Made by a program: the position numbers and the translations under genes
Assembly: GCA_001557505.1 (NCBI GenBank)
Contig: LSAX01000008.1
Location: 2,496,153-2,560,152, forward strand
Length of the DNA: 64,000 nt
Reading direction: 5' to 3'
Source: Reticulascus tulasneorum
Lineage: Eukaryota > Ascomycota > Sordariomycetes > Glomerellales > Reticulascaceae
Part shown: piece after piece, positions 12,247 to 25,900 of the stretch
Position numbering within the stretch: the first letter of the stretch is position 1
How the letters are laid out: every line of letters starts with the position of its first letter
Notes under the pieces: generated by a model
The model's input: only the letters and a program-made list of their open reading frames with translations
Told to the model about the DNA's origin: nothing
Databases searched by the model: none

Positions 12247-13769
12247 TTACGCATCTAGGACGGTGTCCGCGTCATCGTCACTGAGGGTTTCTACCTCATC
12301 TATGGCACTCTCCCTTTCTGGTCCTCTGCCCTTGAAGATTGGGTCATGTTCCGCAACGTTAATGACGGCTTTGCCCTGTACATGCTTAACGCCGCGTTTC
12401 CATTGTACCCAGTCAGTCTCATCTTGAATCAGAAACCCGATAAGCATGCTAGGGTCCATCTCTCGAACGTGTAGCCGCCGTAGCCGCCGTGTATGACAGG
12501 AGTCGATGTCCGACTCGGTGTATAGATGGGGGTCTTCGTGGAAAGGGAGTCCTGGCCTAGTGTGGTGGGGATCAAGATAGAACAAAAAGGACCCTTGCGC
12601 TCCTATGAAGTAATGAGACGATGCTGGTCGGCCCCTACGGCAGGTTAGGTTCGGCTCGTCAACTTGTATTCTGGAGTGGCCACTTACCCGGCGATCCCAA
12701 CAGACTGCGGCATCTGAAGAGCTGCTATGAGTGCTTCCCAGTAGACAGGTGTGATTTTGTCGATGCCAAGTCTCGTCCCTACTAATATCAAGGTTGGGTG
12801 GAAGACTTCTCCTTCTGGTTTTGCAATCTTCATGAAGCTGTCTTCGCATACATCGGGTCCGTCGCCTGTCGAGTAAACTCGAAGTGACGGCTCATGTGCA
12901 TTAGTGAGCGCCCTATGAATGTCAGTACACCGAGTCGGGCCTGAAAGTATGGCAACAGCGAAACGGGTGGACAAACTGAATACACCTGGCTGTGGCAGAT
13001 GGGCCAAACCACTCGCCAGGATACTTTCCGCAGGCTGTTGCGCCGTGGCGAACGAAGTTGTGTATTGAATACGGAGCTCTTGGGTCATCCGCAAACATCG
13101 CCAGTAGTCTTCGCTCTTCGTCAGTTGCAGCTCCCCGTCGCCAATCTAGCCATCCGTCAGTACTGAGCAGTGAAGCACACTCTGCCTTGGGTAATACTGA
13201 CTACGACCGAGACTAATCAATGACATGGCATTTGCCAGCAGACTTTGCCCAGATCTTATCATGCAACCCCACCCACTATCCGAAGAGAACCCGTTTTGAT
13301 CTACCAACTGGCTCTTGATCCGCATCGACAAGGACAAGGCGGACGCAGCTCGAGGGTCTGCCGATCTTGCTATTGGTTGAAACTCGGACCTGTATGTCAT
13401 CCAGAATTTGGATTCGAAATCATCTAGAAAAGCAGCTGGCCACCCTCCATCTTGACTTGGCTCATCGTAGGCTAAAGAAGATGAGAAACTGCTCGAGATG
13501 GATTCTGGCGGTGTTTCGGGGGCATTCGTGGGTGGTAGAGACTGGAACTTCGAATCGTCCTGGGCTACTGGGGTCTTCGGATCTCCGGGTGGAGGTGTTT
13601 GGCCATCTCCATTCCTGCCCTTAGTAGTTGTATTATGTAGAGTATACGAGCAGCCGAGACACCAGACTGGAAGATCGAGCGTCGGATCGTTTGTAGGTTC
13701 AGGGTCCCAGAACATCTGGACAATTCTTCTATACCGACCCAAATCGACTGTGGCTATAGCCGAATCCAT
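12247..13769 (-). CDS. ATG4: Cysteine protease Atg4 (autophagy)
   Basis: Processes the C-terminus of Atg8 and removes Atg8 from phosphatidylethanolamine during autophagosome formation. Four minus-strand exons, 13769-13202, 13145-12977, 12912-12688 and 12634-12247, give 449 aa. The first ATG gives [20 protein letters not shown] followed by WDPEP, the usual fungal N-terminus; the open frame reaches further only through non-ATG codons. Catalytic Cys169 lies in [14 protein letters not shown], and the Asp342/His344 pair lies in YLDPHH. Splicing yields the family signature [12 protein letters not shown] across intron 2 (GTTTGT donor) and [16 protein letters not shown] across intron 3. A low-complexity insert (residues about 60-110) and an acidic tail ([11 protein letters not shown]) resemble other filamentous-fungus Atg4 proteins. 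It shares a 0.8-kb divergent promoter with SQS1. Confidence 0.93.
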
Positions 13770-14543
13770 GGGATAGTGGAAGAGAACGGAGTGATCGAAA
13801 AGGGTTAACAAGCCAGACTTTATGTAGCTGGCGTTCGGAAGTGACCAGCAAGGATGACAGCGATGGTAATCAGAAGGATTTGTTCTTCGCGAACTGAATC
13901 ACGGTTATCGGAGGATCTCGTCCCTGAGAAGGCTCAACCATGTGCTGCAAGCCAAGGTGATGGTCGCGAAACCAGTAAATCTAGATGATTAGAAGAAGAC
14001 AGCGGGACTAGACGATTCGAAAGTGATCACCTGCAAGGCGAACAGTTGTATGGCGGTGCTGCTGTCGGGGCTGATGGTGTATGCTTGTTGGCAGAAGGTG
14101 GCAACACTTTGGCGGGGATGAAGCATCGAAAACGGACTCAGGCACTTCGCCCATGTGACGCATGCAAGTTGGCTGTGAGCTTCCTGCCAGGTGCACAAGG
14201 ATTCCGTGCACCACAATGATAGATGGGTACTTCAGGCTGGAGCAGGCAGCTACCCGCCCCTCATTTGATCTGCAGTGCCTGCAGCGCCCCATAGGCCTTA
14301 TCGATAGGATTCAGCAGCTACCTTTCTGGTAGGTCCCTACCTAAGGTATTACGTAGTTAGCGAAACCATCTGCAGGCTGGTCCACAAGCTCATGTAGGCG
14401 GTAATTACCTGGTACGAATTTTGTCGACCCCACCATAGGCTGTCACGAATTCTGCGGCATCGAACGACCTACTAAGTAAGCTCGAAGTTCTCCGAGACCA
14501 ACACAGTCGCGACAACGTCAATTTCTGGCCGGCAGCTACAGAA
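13770..14543. promoter_or_regulatory. Divergent promoter region ATG4 / SQS1
   Basis: Sequence between the two start codons, so it must contain both promoters and leaders. I see no clear TATA box, and the minus-strand open frame at 14008-14292 shows no similarity to anything I know. Confidence 0.45.
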
Positions 14544-16657
14544 ATGCCTCGGGCCAACAAACGGGGTGCTCGATCAGCTGCCCAAAATTCTCTACTGGGC
14601 ACCAGAGGTGGACATCAAACAAATAATAGGATTCAGCCAGCAGCGGTCGGAGAGCAGAACAGTCAGTTGAAAGGATTGGCTACGGCTTTGACTTCGTGAT
14701 GGGCTAATGATCCATCATAGCCTTTATAGGCTTCACCTTGCAGGATGAAGCTCGAAATACTGCTCATGCTCAAAAACCATGGACCCAAGACGCAAGACTA
14801 CGGTATCGACCTGTCTCATTTATTAGCGGAGGAGCAACTCAGCCTCTTATGCAACAAGAAAGTCCGGAACAAGAGCCCATCGGCCTCCTAGAACTTGCAG
14901 ATGAGGGAGTTGAATCACCGTACGAAGTGGAATGTGACGTCCCAGGAACAACGGCACCTGACATTGGGACGACGAAAGGGTTTCTTAAGGAAACGGCCCC
15001 GGCGCAAATAACAACGCCTCCTCTGTCACAATTGCCTTATTTTGTAGACGTCACCGGTGCGAAAGCTTCGCAGAAAGGCTCTTTGCCTGCAAATAGCTCC
15101 ACGCGTTCGCGTTCGCCTTGTAGATCGGACTCGAGCGAGGAGGTGATTCTATTCAAAGGTCGCAAACATGGCGGCAAGGTGCAGCAGACATCTTTTAACT
15201 TGCAGGACATCCGCGATCAAATCCACGTCGTTGCGGATTCACTCACCGAAGACGAGCCAAGATCTATACTGGCCGGTGAAGAGAATTTAGGACGGGGTGG
15301 CTCCAAATCACCACGCTCTTGGAACGGCTCCCGACAGAGGAGAGACTTGCCCAAGCGAAACAAACACGAAGAGGACGATATTCTCGCGGACTACATAGCT
15401 AACATGCGCGAGCATGGAGATGATCATGACTTGATCCTGGCACCTTCATACCCTGACCGAGATCTCGGAGGCACGGAAACTCCGTCTAGTTTCAGTGAAG
15501 AATTTCGCGATGTCATGGAAATCAAGAGCTCGTCAAAGGCTGCCGAAGTCCTAGGCAAAGTCGAAGGAGCTTCTGGATCAGATACCGACCACATATCCTA
15601 TGACGAGCGAGAGGACGAGCCGGCTTCAAGTGAGGCTATCGTGCCACATCAACTAAACATAGCGACATCGGATGGTGGCCAGGAATCAATTCTGGTGTCT
15701 GGCCCAGTGGATGACCTTCTATTAACGACCCTTCTCAACCAGGATCCCGCCATCGACACCTTTAGCGGATTTCCTCTTGCAACGTCCCCACTAGCTGAGA
15801 ACGATATCAATGCGGGAAGAGCGGGCCGGCGAACTGATCGCCTAGACAGCTTCGACTTCATGGATTGGGATCGGCCAAGCATGCAGAAAAGAAAGAAGGG
15901 CGCGAGGTCTCAGCCTGTTTTTGACGTATCTGACTCGGAGCTAGAGTTCAAAATGCAGTCTGCGTGGAAGAACGACCGTCTTAAAAAGGCAGAGAAGAAG
16001 AAGCAGCGATCTGATCTGCGCTCCCAAGGACTCATTGGAAAGAATGTAGACCCAAATGACTTACGCGTGAGGTACCCGACAGGCATGAGCCTGGAACAGA
16101 TTTCCGACGAGTTGCGAAGTTTCCTTCTTGGTACGGAGCCCAGGTAAGCGTATTCTGATAGGTTTGGCTGATGAAGATTTACTGACTTCTCTCCTCGAAG
16201 CCTCATGTTACCTCCGATGGATGCCCACGCTCGAAAGATCATCCACGAATTATGCAGCAAGTTCAACATCAAATCCAAATCTTCCGGAAAGGGAGACCAG
16301 CGACAGCCTGTACTTTATCGAAATCTCAGGACCCTGAAGTACTCTCAGGAGACGTTTGACCTGGCTGTCAGCAGGATCGGCCGGAAGTACTTCTCCAGGC
16401 TGGATACCAAGGCGAAAATGCTCCGACGAGGGCCCGTTCGCGGCCCCGGTCAAGGATCTGGCCACGCTGGAACTAGCTACCAAGATGGTGAAGTAGTCGG
16501 GGCGTCGGCACCGGAATTGGGTCTGCAAAACAAGGGCTGGGCAATGCTGGAGAAGATGGGATGGAGTAGCGGCACCGCCCTCGGGGCAGAAAACAACAAG
16601 GGGATTCTTCAGCCGGTGACACACGTTGTCAAGCGGTCCAAGGCCGGGCTTGGCTAA
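14544..16657 (+). CDS. SQS1: R3H and G-patch protein Sqs1 (Prp43 activator)
   Basis: G-patch cofactor of the DEAH helicase Prp43, acting in spliceosome disassembly and ribosome biogenesis. Exons 14544-14661, 14730-16143 and 16201-16657 give 662 aa. The short first exon encodes the basic MPRANKRGARSAAQ start; intron 1 then joins FTLQDEARNTAH, a conserved N-terminal motif of filamentous-fungal Sqs1. A second possible acceptor eight bases upstream (CATAG) would insert a few residues, so the first junction is the least certain. A long acidic, Ser-rich middle follows. Intron 2 (GTAAGC donor, 57 bp) leads into the R3H domain (PPMDAHARKIIHELCSKFNI and SKSSGKGDQRQPVLYR, residues about 515-560). The protein ends with the G-patch at 622-662 (KGWAMLEKMGW, GAENNKGILQPV). 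It is convergent with H2B. Confidence 0.9.
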
Positions 16658-16993
16658 AGAATGATCGCGTGTTACCTGCCGGTGTGCATATTCGCGATAG
16701 CATGAGACATGCTGTGCAACCATGTCAGCGCAACGAAACGATAGAAAGGATCACGACGGCGATGCGTATCAAATATTCATGTGCACGATTTCATTCGTCC
16801 GAGACCCTATTCTCAAGGTGTATTGTACAGCCGCGAACCCCGTTTGACCGTGAAAAACATTGCCCCCAAAAAGCAAACCATCCGTAAACGCATTAAGAGA
16901 CCCCAAGGAGATCGGGTACCTTGGCTGGTCTCATCATGACACCCAAATGCCAAGCAAAATCCAATGCCAGAAATAGAAAAGCAGTGAGACAGC
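16658..16993. other. Convergent intergenic spacer SQS1 / H2B
   Basis: 3'-to-3' spacer; no gene or structured element recognised. Confidence 0.5.
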
Positions 16994-17586
<593 letters not shown>

Positions 17587-19251
17587 TTTGAAAGTGGGAG
17601 AAAAGTGTAGTTGGAGAGTGAGAAGTGATGATGTGAGTTGGGATTGATTTGGACAGAGTCTTGCGCTCGTGGATGCGTTGTAGTGATGAAGTTGAGAGTT
17701 GTTGTCGGAAGAAGAAGTTTGGGGGGTGGGCTGCCTTTTTGTAGCTGGACGCGACAGGCACTAGCGTTGTTACTGATTTGATGCGTGCACAAGTGATTTT
17801 GGGGGGTGGCCTTGTCGTAAAAGGCAGGCAGGGGTACGAAGATACTTCCACCGGCGCGCCAAAAATGGTTGACGAGGTAGGTATTTATTTTCCCGGCCAG
17901 ACAACCCCGGCCAAGCGCCAGCTTCTCGCTCTGAGTGGCCAGCTGTGGGGCATTAACGACAACAATCGCCCAATCAGGAAATTTCCGGGCCGCGCATCAA
18001 AACACCCAGCATTGGGAGCTGGAAAGAAGCCACTGATTAGGACAACAGCAGCGATAAGAAGCATCTGAGACATCATTGGATTCGAAAAGGCGCAGAATAG
18101 GGATGGATTTCAACATATGCCCCGTCCGATCCTTACAAGCTTGCATGTACATATGTTCATCCTTCTATGGCCTAGCCACTGCACTTTAGACTGACTGGGA
18201 TGCACGGCAAGCCATGATAAGGCGGGTACAATACATAAACTTTATATTCTTCGTGCTAGACCAAGGTTGGGATCGTTCTTCGAATCATAATCCGGTCCAC
18301 AGCGTTCTGGCCAGTCAGAAATGGTCCTTTCATGATGTTCATGCCCTTCGACGATGTTCTACATTGTGTGAAAAGAGTAGGTGTATTATATAAATGAAAA
18401 TTGAGTGCATCTCATCCTATGTCATTGGTAGTCGCCTCCAGGACGGACTGCCACATTGGACCTGCATTGAGAACCGTATTACTATGAACAGTTGACGAAG
18501 CAAACCTCTATCCTTGAAAGCCCAGCCAAAACGCACATTCAAAGTCCTCCTTAAGATATTGACTTTTCTGCCTTGAAATGTAACTGCGCTTCGACTCAGA
18601 CACCTCCAAATAGAGAGCTGTCAACGAGCGCCTCCATCGTCTCCAGGGACCGAGAGGGATCCTGTTCTTTCAAGCCGACCATCGGAATCGGCAAATCCCC
18701 TCGAATAAACAATGGAAATAAATAAAAATTGGAAGACACGCAGCACAGAAGACATGGGAAAAGACGCAGTCAAAGCTGGGTGAGCGTCGGTTTTATTGAA
18801 TGAGTAGTCCAAAGATCGACATCGTCTGCTGGAACAACGCGGCATACAAAATGAGAGAGCTGATTTTAAACAGCGAATAAATCAACTTCCGAAATACTGA
18901 AGAGAAACTCTGGAGGGGTTGTAGCCAGGTCTTATTTAATAACGGTCAGATATGTGTGAGATAAGGTAAGGTACGTACCTGCGATTGCAGACCTCAAAAA
19001 ATAATTGGGCACCACAACAAAACATTTCCATTTCTGTACTAGCGCGTGTGCCCACGCTTTTTGGTGATCTGTGATCGTGCAGCTCCTACGCGAAAACTAC
19101 TTAATATCTCGACTCCCCGCCAACTTCCACTTCTTCCCTCTTCATCTCACTTTTTCATCCACAACCACTGCTGATCATACAAGCAAAGTCGCATTCTCGA
19201 CTCTAACACTTCCATCTTCCCAACTTTTCCAAACCCAACAATCTCTTCAAA
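17587..19251. promoter_or_regulatory. Bidirectional H2B/H2A promoter region
   Basis: Spacer between the divergent H2B and H2A start codons, expected to hold both promoters. A CCAAT pentamer at about 17970-17974 is a plausible Hap-complex site. The H2A leader just before 19252 is pyrimidine-rich. The minus-strand frame at 18621-18845 has no recognisable similarity and I do not call it a gene. Confidence 0.55.
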
Positions 19252-19776
<525 letters not shown>

Positions 19777-20143
19777 ATGTGAGGTTCGGGTTGGTTTATT
19801 TCATGCTGGTCGGCTGTTTTGGTTGTCATGACATCGGGGTCACGGATCAGGGTTTACGGTTGATTTTCACGTTTGGGTTGTACAATAATCCCCATGGCTA
19901 TGGTCACGAATGAGAACATCTTTGAAGATCGCTTCAATGTCCAGCTCCGTGCTCACTGTGATATGAATGTCTCTTTCCTCTGCGGGGGTTACGCTTGGAG
20001 GAAACTTGATGATTTGTAATGTCTAGCTGGGTTGGAAGCATGTGCTCGCTATGGTGATTAGAAAAACACTTGCTGTCCGATACTGATGCGGTTTAATATA
20101 CAATGTCCGGTATCAACCTTCTTTCCCTGCTTGGATTACCCTC
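19777..20143. other. Convergent spacer H2A / complex I LYR subunit
   Basis: 3' region shared by the plus-strand H2A gene and the minus-strand NDUFB9-type gene. No gene recognised. Confidence 0.5.
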
Positions 20144-20668
20144 TTAGAATTTCAACGGAGGAGGAGCTCGAAGATGTTAGCCAAAGGTTTGTAACTGTCA
20201 GACATGTCATTCAGATGACTTACGATCGAGAATCGGTGGCGGGAGGTTGCGTTCGTATTTGGATCCTATACAATGTTAACACATCCTCCTCGGAGTCGGA
20301 ACAGACCCAACTGACCGCCTGGAGCCGTTGGCGGAGTATAGGGCTCCGGATGCTTCCATCGCTCCAATAGCTTCTCCGTCTCTGCAAGTAGCTCCTGGAC
20401 ATGACTTGTCAGCTTCTATAGGTCTACTGGATGGGCTGAAAAACTGCTTGGCATACCCTCTTCTGTCGTGGATCTGTGACCTGACGATTTGCTTCAAACA
20501 GGGACCGAATGTATAGAGCTTGCCCTCTCCACAGATGTCGATGTACGGCCCAGTCGAGTGCCAGCTTCAGCGATCGTCGATACAGCGACCTGCCATCCAA
20601 ATTAACATTGTCGCACGTTCACTTCGTCGCTCTGCTGAGGCTTACAAGGCAGCTTGTCGCGTCGACAT
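20144..20668 (-). CDS. NDUFB9: Mitochondrial complex I LYR subunit, NDUFB9/B22 type
   Basis: Accessory subunit of NADH:ubiquinone oxidoreductase in the LYR family, which docks acyl-carrier protein. The gene is invisible as one open frame because it has five small exons: 20668-20646 (23 bp), 20589-20457, 20394-20316, 20265-20224 and 20166-20144 (23 bp), together 99 aa. All introns are GT-AG and phases agree. The protein starts MSTRQAALSLYRRSLKLALD, with the LYR tripeptide at residues 10-12, followed by WAVHRHLWRGQALYIRSLFE, ETEKLLERWKHPEPYTPPTA, PGGSKYERNLPPPILD and a final PPPPLKF. The run from HLWRGQALYIRSLFEANR through KYERNLPPPI is characteristic of B22. It is divergent from KGD2. The main uncertainty is the acceptor of exon 3, chosen because it keeps frame and gives the conserved ETEKLL helix. 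Confidence 0.88.
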
Positions 20669-21429
20669 GGTGGCTAGTGTAGGCGGGAACGTTATTCGCA
20701 GGATCTGTGAAGGCCAATATGGCACATGAGCTCAATTGGGACGAATTGAAGTCACAAGCACGCAAGGCAATTGCCGGTTGCTGTTGGTAACGATGGTACT
20801 GGATGGATTGACGTTGACAGAAGTTGCAAGGGAAGACGGACTACCTATCTTAAGGTGGTGGGCGAAAGTGGGTATTTCGGCCTTAGATTTCGGGCCAATA
20901 ATGCCTACGGAGCATTCACTTGCCTGTAGGTGTTGTGCTAGATTTTCCCCGATCTCAATGCTCAATGGTCTTGACCTTAACATCTTCAAATGAGCGATTA
21001 TAATAATCTAAGTCCGCGTTAACTCAACGAAATTCCTTCTTCACATGGATAGTCAGTCTTGATGAATCGTGAATTTACGAGGCTGGTTCATGATCGCAGT
21101 AGCTTACTGTACCTTAGCTACCCACCTTCCAAACACTCATCTTACCTAGCGGCAGGGGCCGGGTTTTCGCGGAATTCAGCCGCTAGCTGGCATGTATCCT
21201 CTAGGTATACGCTTGCCCACTCGTGCCCCAGAGTGACCCTTCCAGTACCTTTCTCCAATTAAGAATTACCGAAGTTGCCTTGACGAAGCCAGCTCTCCAA
21301 AATGCCCTTCTGAAATTTTTAAGAGCTCCTTCTCCTGTCACAGGCCCGGCCGTTGTCTACCTAGTCATCATCATACAAGAGCTGCACTCGTCACCACAGG
21401 AAAGGTCACCGTCGTCCAGAACACTCAAA
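20669..21429. promoter_or_regulatory. Divergent promoter region NDUFB9 / KGD2
   Basis: 761-bp spacer between the start codons of two nuclear genes for mitochondrial energy metabolism, so shared regulation is plausible (inference). Short open frames on both strands here have no recognisable similarity. Confidence 0.45.
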
Positions 21430-22907
21430 ATGATGTCCAAACGCCTCATCAGTGCGGCCCGTTTGGTGCCAATTCGACGATATCAACCGCGGCACAACCC
21501 CATGTTGCCATTGATGATGCAGCAGGTTCGCAGCTATGCAGACAAGATCGTGAAAGTGCCGCAAATGGCGGAATCGATCTCTGAGGGAACTCTGAAGCAG
21601 TGGTCGAAGCAAGTCGGCGACTTTGTTGAGCAGGACGAAGAGATTGCGACAATTGAAACAGACAAGGTAACTGCAGCTTTCCAGCGGCTTTGTTGCCTAT
21701 TGCAGAGGTGTCGGGACTGACTGTACAGATTGACGTGGCTGTCAACGCTCCAGAGGCTGGAACCATCAAGGAGTTCCTAGTCAATGAAGAAGACACAGTC
21801 ACGGTTGGCCAGGATATTGTTCGGATGGAGCTGGGCGGTGCACCTGCAGAAGGGGGCGAGAGCTCTTCATCAAAGGAGACCAAGGAAACTGGCGACAAGA
21901 AACAAGAGGCGGAATCTAAGTCCGACTCTAATGCGCAGCAAGACACCCAAGCCAGCAAGCCTTCCCCGCCGCCCGAGAAGAAGGAATCGTCCCCAAAGTC
22001 ATCCAGCCCGCCAAAGGAAACACCAAAGGCGGCGTCAAAAGAGACGTCAAAGGAAACTGCTAAATCTGCGCCTACAATTGGGAGTCGTGAGGAGCGCCGG
22101 GTATGTGTCTTTTTTTCTCCTCGCATGCTTCTGACTAAGTCCTTACCCGTTCTTAGGTAAAAATGAACCGCATGCGGCTCCGCATCTCAGAGCGGTTGAA
22201 GCAATCTCAGAACACTGCCGCCTCTCTTACAACATTCAACGAAGTGGACATGTCATCCTTGATGGAATTCCGAAAACTCTACAAGGACGATGTGTTGAAG
22301 AAGACAGGGGTGAAGCTGGGATTTATGAGCGCATTTGCTCGGGCTTGCGTGCTAGCCATGCGAGACATTCCTGCAGTGAATGCCTCAATTGATGGCCCCA
22401 ACGGAGGAGATACGATCGTCTACCGCGATTATGTAGATATAAGCGTGGCTGTTGCGACAGAAAAGGGCCTTGTTACTCCCGTGGTTCGAAACGCCGAGTC
22501 TATGGATATGATCGGTATTGAGAGTTCAATTGCAGAAATGGGGAAGAAGGTCTGGTGTTTTACCAATTCGGACTTTTACTTTTTGGGCTCAACTAACATC
22601 TGATTTCTAGGCTCGTGATGGGAAGCTGACAATTGAAGATATGGCAGGTGGTACTTTCACAATCAGCAATGGTGGAGTATTCGGATCTCTCATGGGAACG
22701 CCAATCATCAACTTGCCTCAGAGCGCTGTTCTTGGACTGCATGCTATCAAGGACCGTGCCGTTGTCATCAATGGCAAGGTCGAGGCTAGGCCGATGATGT
22801 ACCTTGCTCTGACATATGACCATCGTCTTCTTGATGGGAGAGAAGCTGTACAGTTCCTGGTCAAGGTGAAGGAGTTCATTGAGGATCCAAGACGAATGCT
22901 ACTGTAA
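21430..22907 (+). CDS. KGD2: Dihydrolipoamide succinyltransferase, E2 of 2-oxoglutarate dehydrogenase
   Basis: Core of the TCA-cycle 2-oxoglutarate dehydrogenase complex; transfers succinyl from lipoamide to CoA in the mitochondrial matrix. Exons 21430-21666, 21729-22100, 22157-22549 and 22611-22907 give 432 aa. The open frame continues upstream of 21430 only without ATG. Residues 1-35 ([20 protein letters not shown], then VRSYA) are an Arg-rich mitochondrial presequence. The lipoyl domain starts at [17 protein letters not shown]; Lys79, in ETDK, is the lipoylated lysine and sits exactly at the end of exon 1. A long Ser/Lys/Glu/Pro linker replaces the E3-binding domain, as in other eukaryotic E2o proteins. 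The catalytic domain runs from about 204 and ends with [10 protein letters not shown], with His405 and Asp409 as catalytic residues. The intron 3 donor (GTCTGG) is weak. Confidence 0.94.
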
Positions 22908-25900
22908 TGGGTGGGTAGGAGAATCGTTTGTCGTCCACTGTGGAGTCTTCTCTGGGAGACACGGTGTTCTGCTTGTTTTTGAAAGCCTCCTTTGTGCATA
23001 CCTGCTGTAAGATAAAGAACCGGGGGTGGCATAGTGGCGTTTATCCTAGAAAGTACATCAACTTGTTATTTGCTATAAGTTTTCGTTGGCCGGTTTTAGC
23101 AATATTCGAAGCCTTACGGAGATTCCGCGTCCCAGACGTCAGCCTCGTCCAATGTTGTTGCTGGTACACTCTTGGCGGAGAGATGGAAGCAGAATGAAAA
23201 TCCCACAACTAGCTCCTCGAAGGTCATATCATTAACACCTGATGTTTTCCTGCCCCTCGATACAACACGTTTGCGGTTGCATGACTAGCCAATAAGGTTC
23301 CTATGTCACTCGACAGTCTGTTGTTAATTCACTTCGCCCCGTGTACTCCCTACATCCTCGCCATGCTGTTGCGAACGTCTAAGTAACTATATCCCTTAGT
23401 GGTTAGTCCTCGATGATGGACTTCTTGGCTATTGTCTCCTAAACCCCCTGTTTGTCAGCTTCTATCTCTTCCCCTTTCCTCTAGGCATATACTCGGCTCC
23501 AGTTGTCATTGTAGGTCAGTATCATGATCACTGTCCTGCCAGTTGCAGTGCAAGGTTGGCAATGCACCGTAGAATGGATCGAGAGCTAATGGGCTCGCTT
23601 TACCAAGCAACTCGTCGCGGTTTGGACTTAAGGCTGGATCCGGGAATCGCATAAGGTATCCTGGCATAGCTTGAACTTCTTCGACGGCGAACAAAACTGG
23701 CTGGTTCGACCGTACTTGCAAGTCCCGTTCTTCCCAAAATCTTGGCCGCATCAAGAACGCCATAGCCCGGCCCACTGCTAAGCTTCTCCGAACGACAGAG
23801 TTCTGGTGCCAGGAGAAATTGGAGATAATAACGAAAAGCTGCGGGAAGGTAATAAAGCAAGCTTTAAGCAGTGTATTCGAACTTAGCTCGAATAAATGTG
23901 TCAGAGACCACACAGATCGTATTCAAACTCTTCGCCTTCTGATGCACTCAGTTCTTGGGTGTTTTGTATTTCTTGGGTACTCTCTCTCCGCTCAATGACG
24001 GGCCTGGACAGTATGTCGGGTTGTTAACGCCGAGCAAGTGGTACTCTGGGAAACCAAACGGGTTTATAATGGGTAGACAGGGTGCCAACGCTCTAGTCCA
24101 ATAATCATACAGTGTGACAACCGTGAGTCTTCGCTCTGGCGCCGACATGTCCAATGCCAATGCAAGGCGGCTACCGCCCATGGGGGGTCATCGGTTGGCA
24201 AAACACAGTTATCAGCAAGTTTGGAAGTACTAGAGAACCTCCCCTATTACTGTGTATAAGGCTAGGTGTTCGCGGAGGCCCCAACCAACCTTGAAGAATT
24301 TCGGGGTTATTTCTCTTCCACCCAACCAAATATCAGGTACAGGGTACCATCAGAGGGACTGGGTAGAGCAATTAGAATGATGTGCACTACGAGTTGAGAT
24401 AAGAAACTCATGTAAAAGTGCTTGCTCGTTGTTTTCCTTGCCTCGGGCTTTGAAAACAGCCAATTCATCTTTGGAATCAGCATGCTTATATCAGGCCCGG
24501 CAGCCGTAAGGTACTTCAATACTCATATCAACTCTTTCCCTGCTACCTTACGCAACGGGAACTAGGTATGAAGTGGGTGACATCAGTGACTAGATGCCTC
24601 GTGTATCGCATTCTCATAGCCAAGAGAGATAACGTCCTATATTTCGCTATTAATAACAGCTCAAGTTCTCTGATCACAATAAATAATTGTTGCTCACTTC
24701 CAGCATTTCAACATGCGGCTGTGGTATTCCCAACCCGTTTGCACCGATGGATACCTTTCTCCATAGACACCATTTCTAGAGTGTGTGCTGACATCGGATA
24801 CATCGTGGCCACCGTTGTCGAATATGTTGCCCTAGCACAAGCACCGGTTGGTTTCCATAACATATGAGCTGACCGTGAGCCTGGTGGCACTCCAATGGTG
24901 ACCCCCCCCCCCTTCCCAAAGGATATCCTCGCCTTGAATGTTACCAGTGTCTCCATTATCAGTGGTGGCTGTAATATGCTTGCGAATCCACGTGGGCGAG
25001 TGGTCCTCCTGCAGAGACCACAGCAAAGTTGTCGTTCTCTTACTTTTCCGGGTTGATTACTTATTGTAAGCGAACTTCAACTGGCTGCCATAGATTTAAC
25101 CCTATATGACCCGGGTTTTCTTCTTGCAGTGGTCAGATTCACTACGCAACCAGCTTTGGCCACATCGGGGATACACAATGTTTCTGATTGGTTGCTGTAT
25201 CGGCCAAGTTTGAGAGCGCCCTTGGAACTGAGGACATAAACCTGGAGCCAGCACGTTTCGGCATTACGCAACGCCAGGCAATAGGATCACAATATCAGAG
25301 CAACATTCCTTCAACTTATGTTGTTCGTCTCGTCTTTCAGAGCATTCATTAGCATTGAACCCAGCCATTGTACCATCCCAAAACTCAAGTCCCAACAAGG
25401 TATGAGTGAGGCTTGGGAGAATTCCTGTAATATAATTTAGTAAAGAGACCTGAACTACACCCTTCATCGTTCAGTCTTGGCTAGTAGTCTTAAGGATGCA
25501 TATAAAGGGGATGTGTGTCGCTAGATGGCCTTCAGTTCCTCTCCGATGAACACAAGGTTCCAATCAAGGGCACAAGTATCCAGAAACCTTTGTCGCCTTG
25601 TCTCTTACGCCTCAGTCCGCCTCATCAGCACATTCAAATTAATTACCACTTAGGTTCCTGGCTGCGCCGTCAGCACTACAGATTTGCGAGAGCTAGCCTT
25701 ACCTACGGTCGATTTACCGTAACTCTGAGATTTGCTTTCGGAGTTGCGAGTCTGATATATTTGACTCCCACCCTGTGAACTAAACTATTTCTTCCTTGCC
25801 TTGTCTCTGATCCTGAAGTCTGACTTTACCTAACTCGCTCGGTAGCATTATCATCTTCCCCTCGCCCGCACCTTGCTGCCTCTACTGCAGCATTTGGGCT

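Noticed and set aside
14008..14292. 94-codon minus-strand frame in the ATG4/SQS1 promoter
   Set aside because: No similarity, and its position between two divergent starts makes it more likely chance.
23506..24181. Two neighbouring minus-strand open frames (135 and 77 codons) with protein-like composition
   Set aside because: No family recognised, the longer frame has no ATG at its open start, and I could not join them with consistent splice sites.
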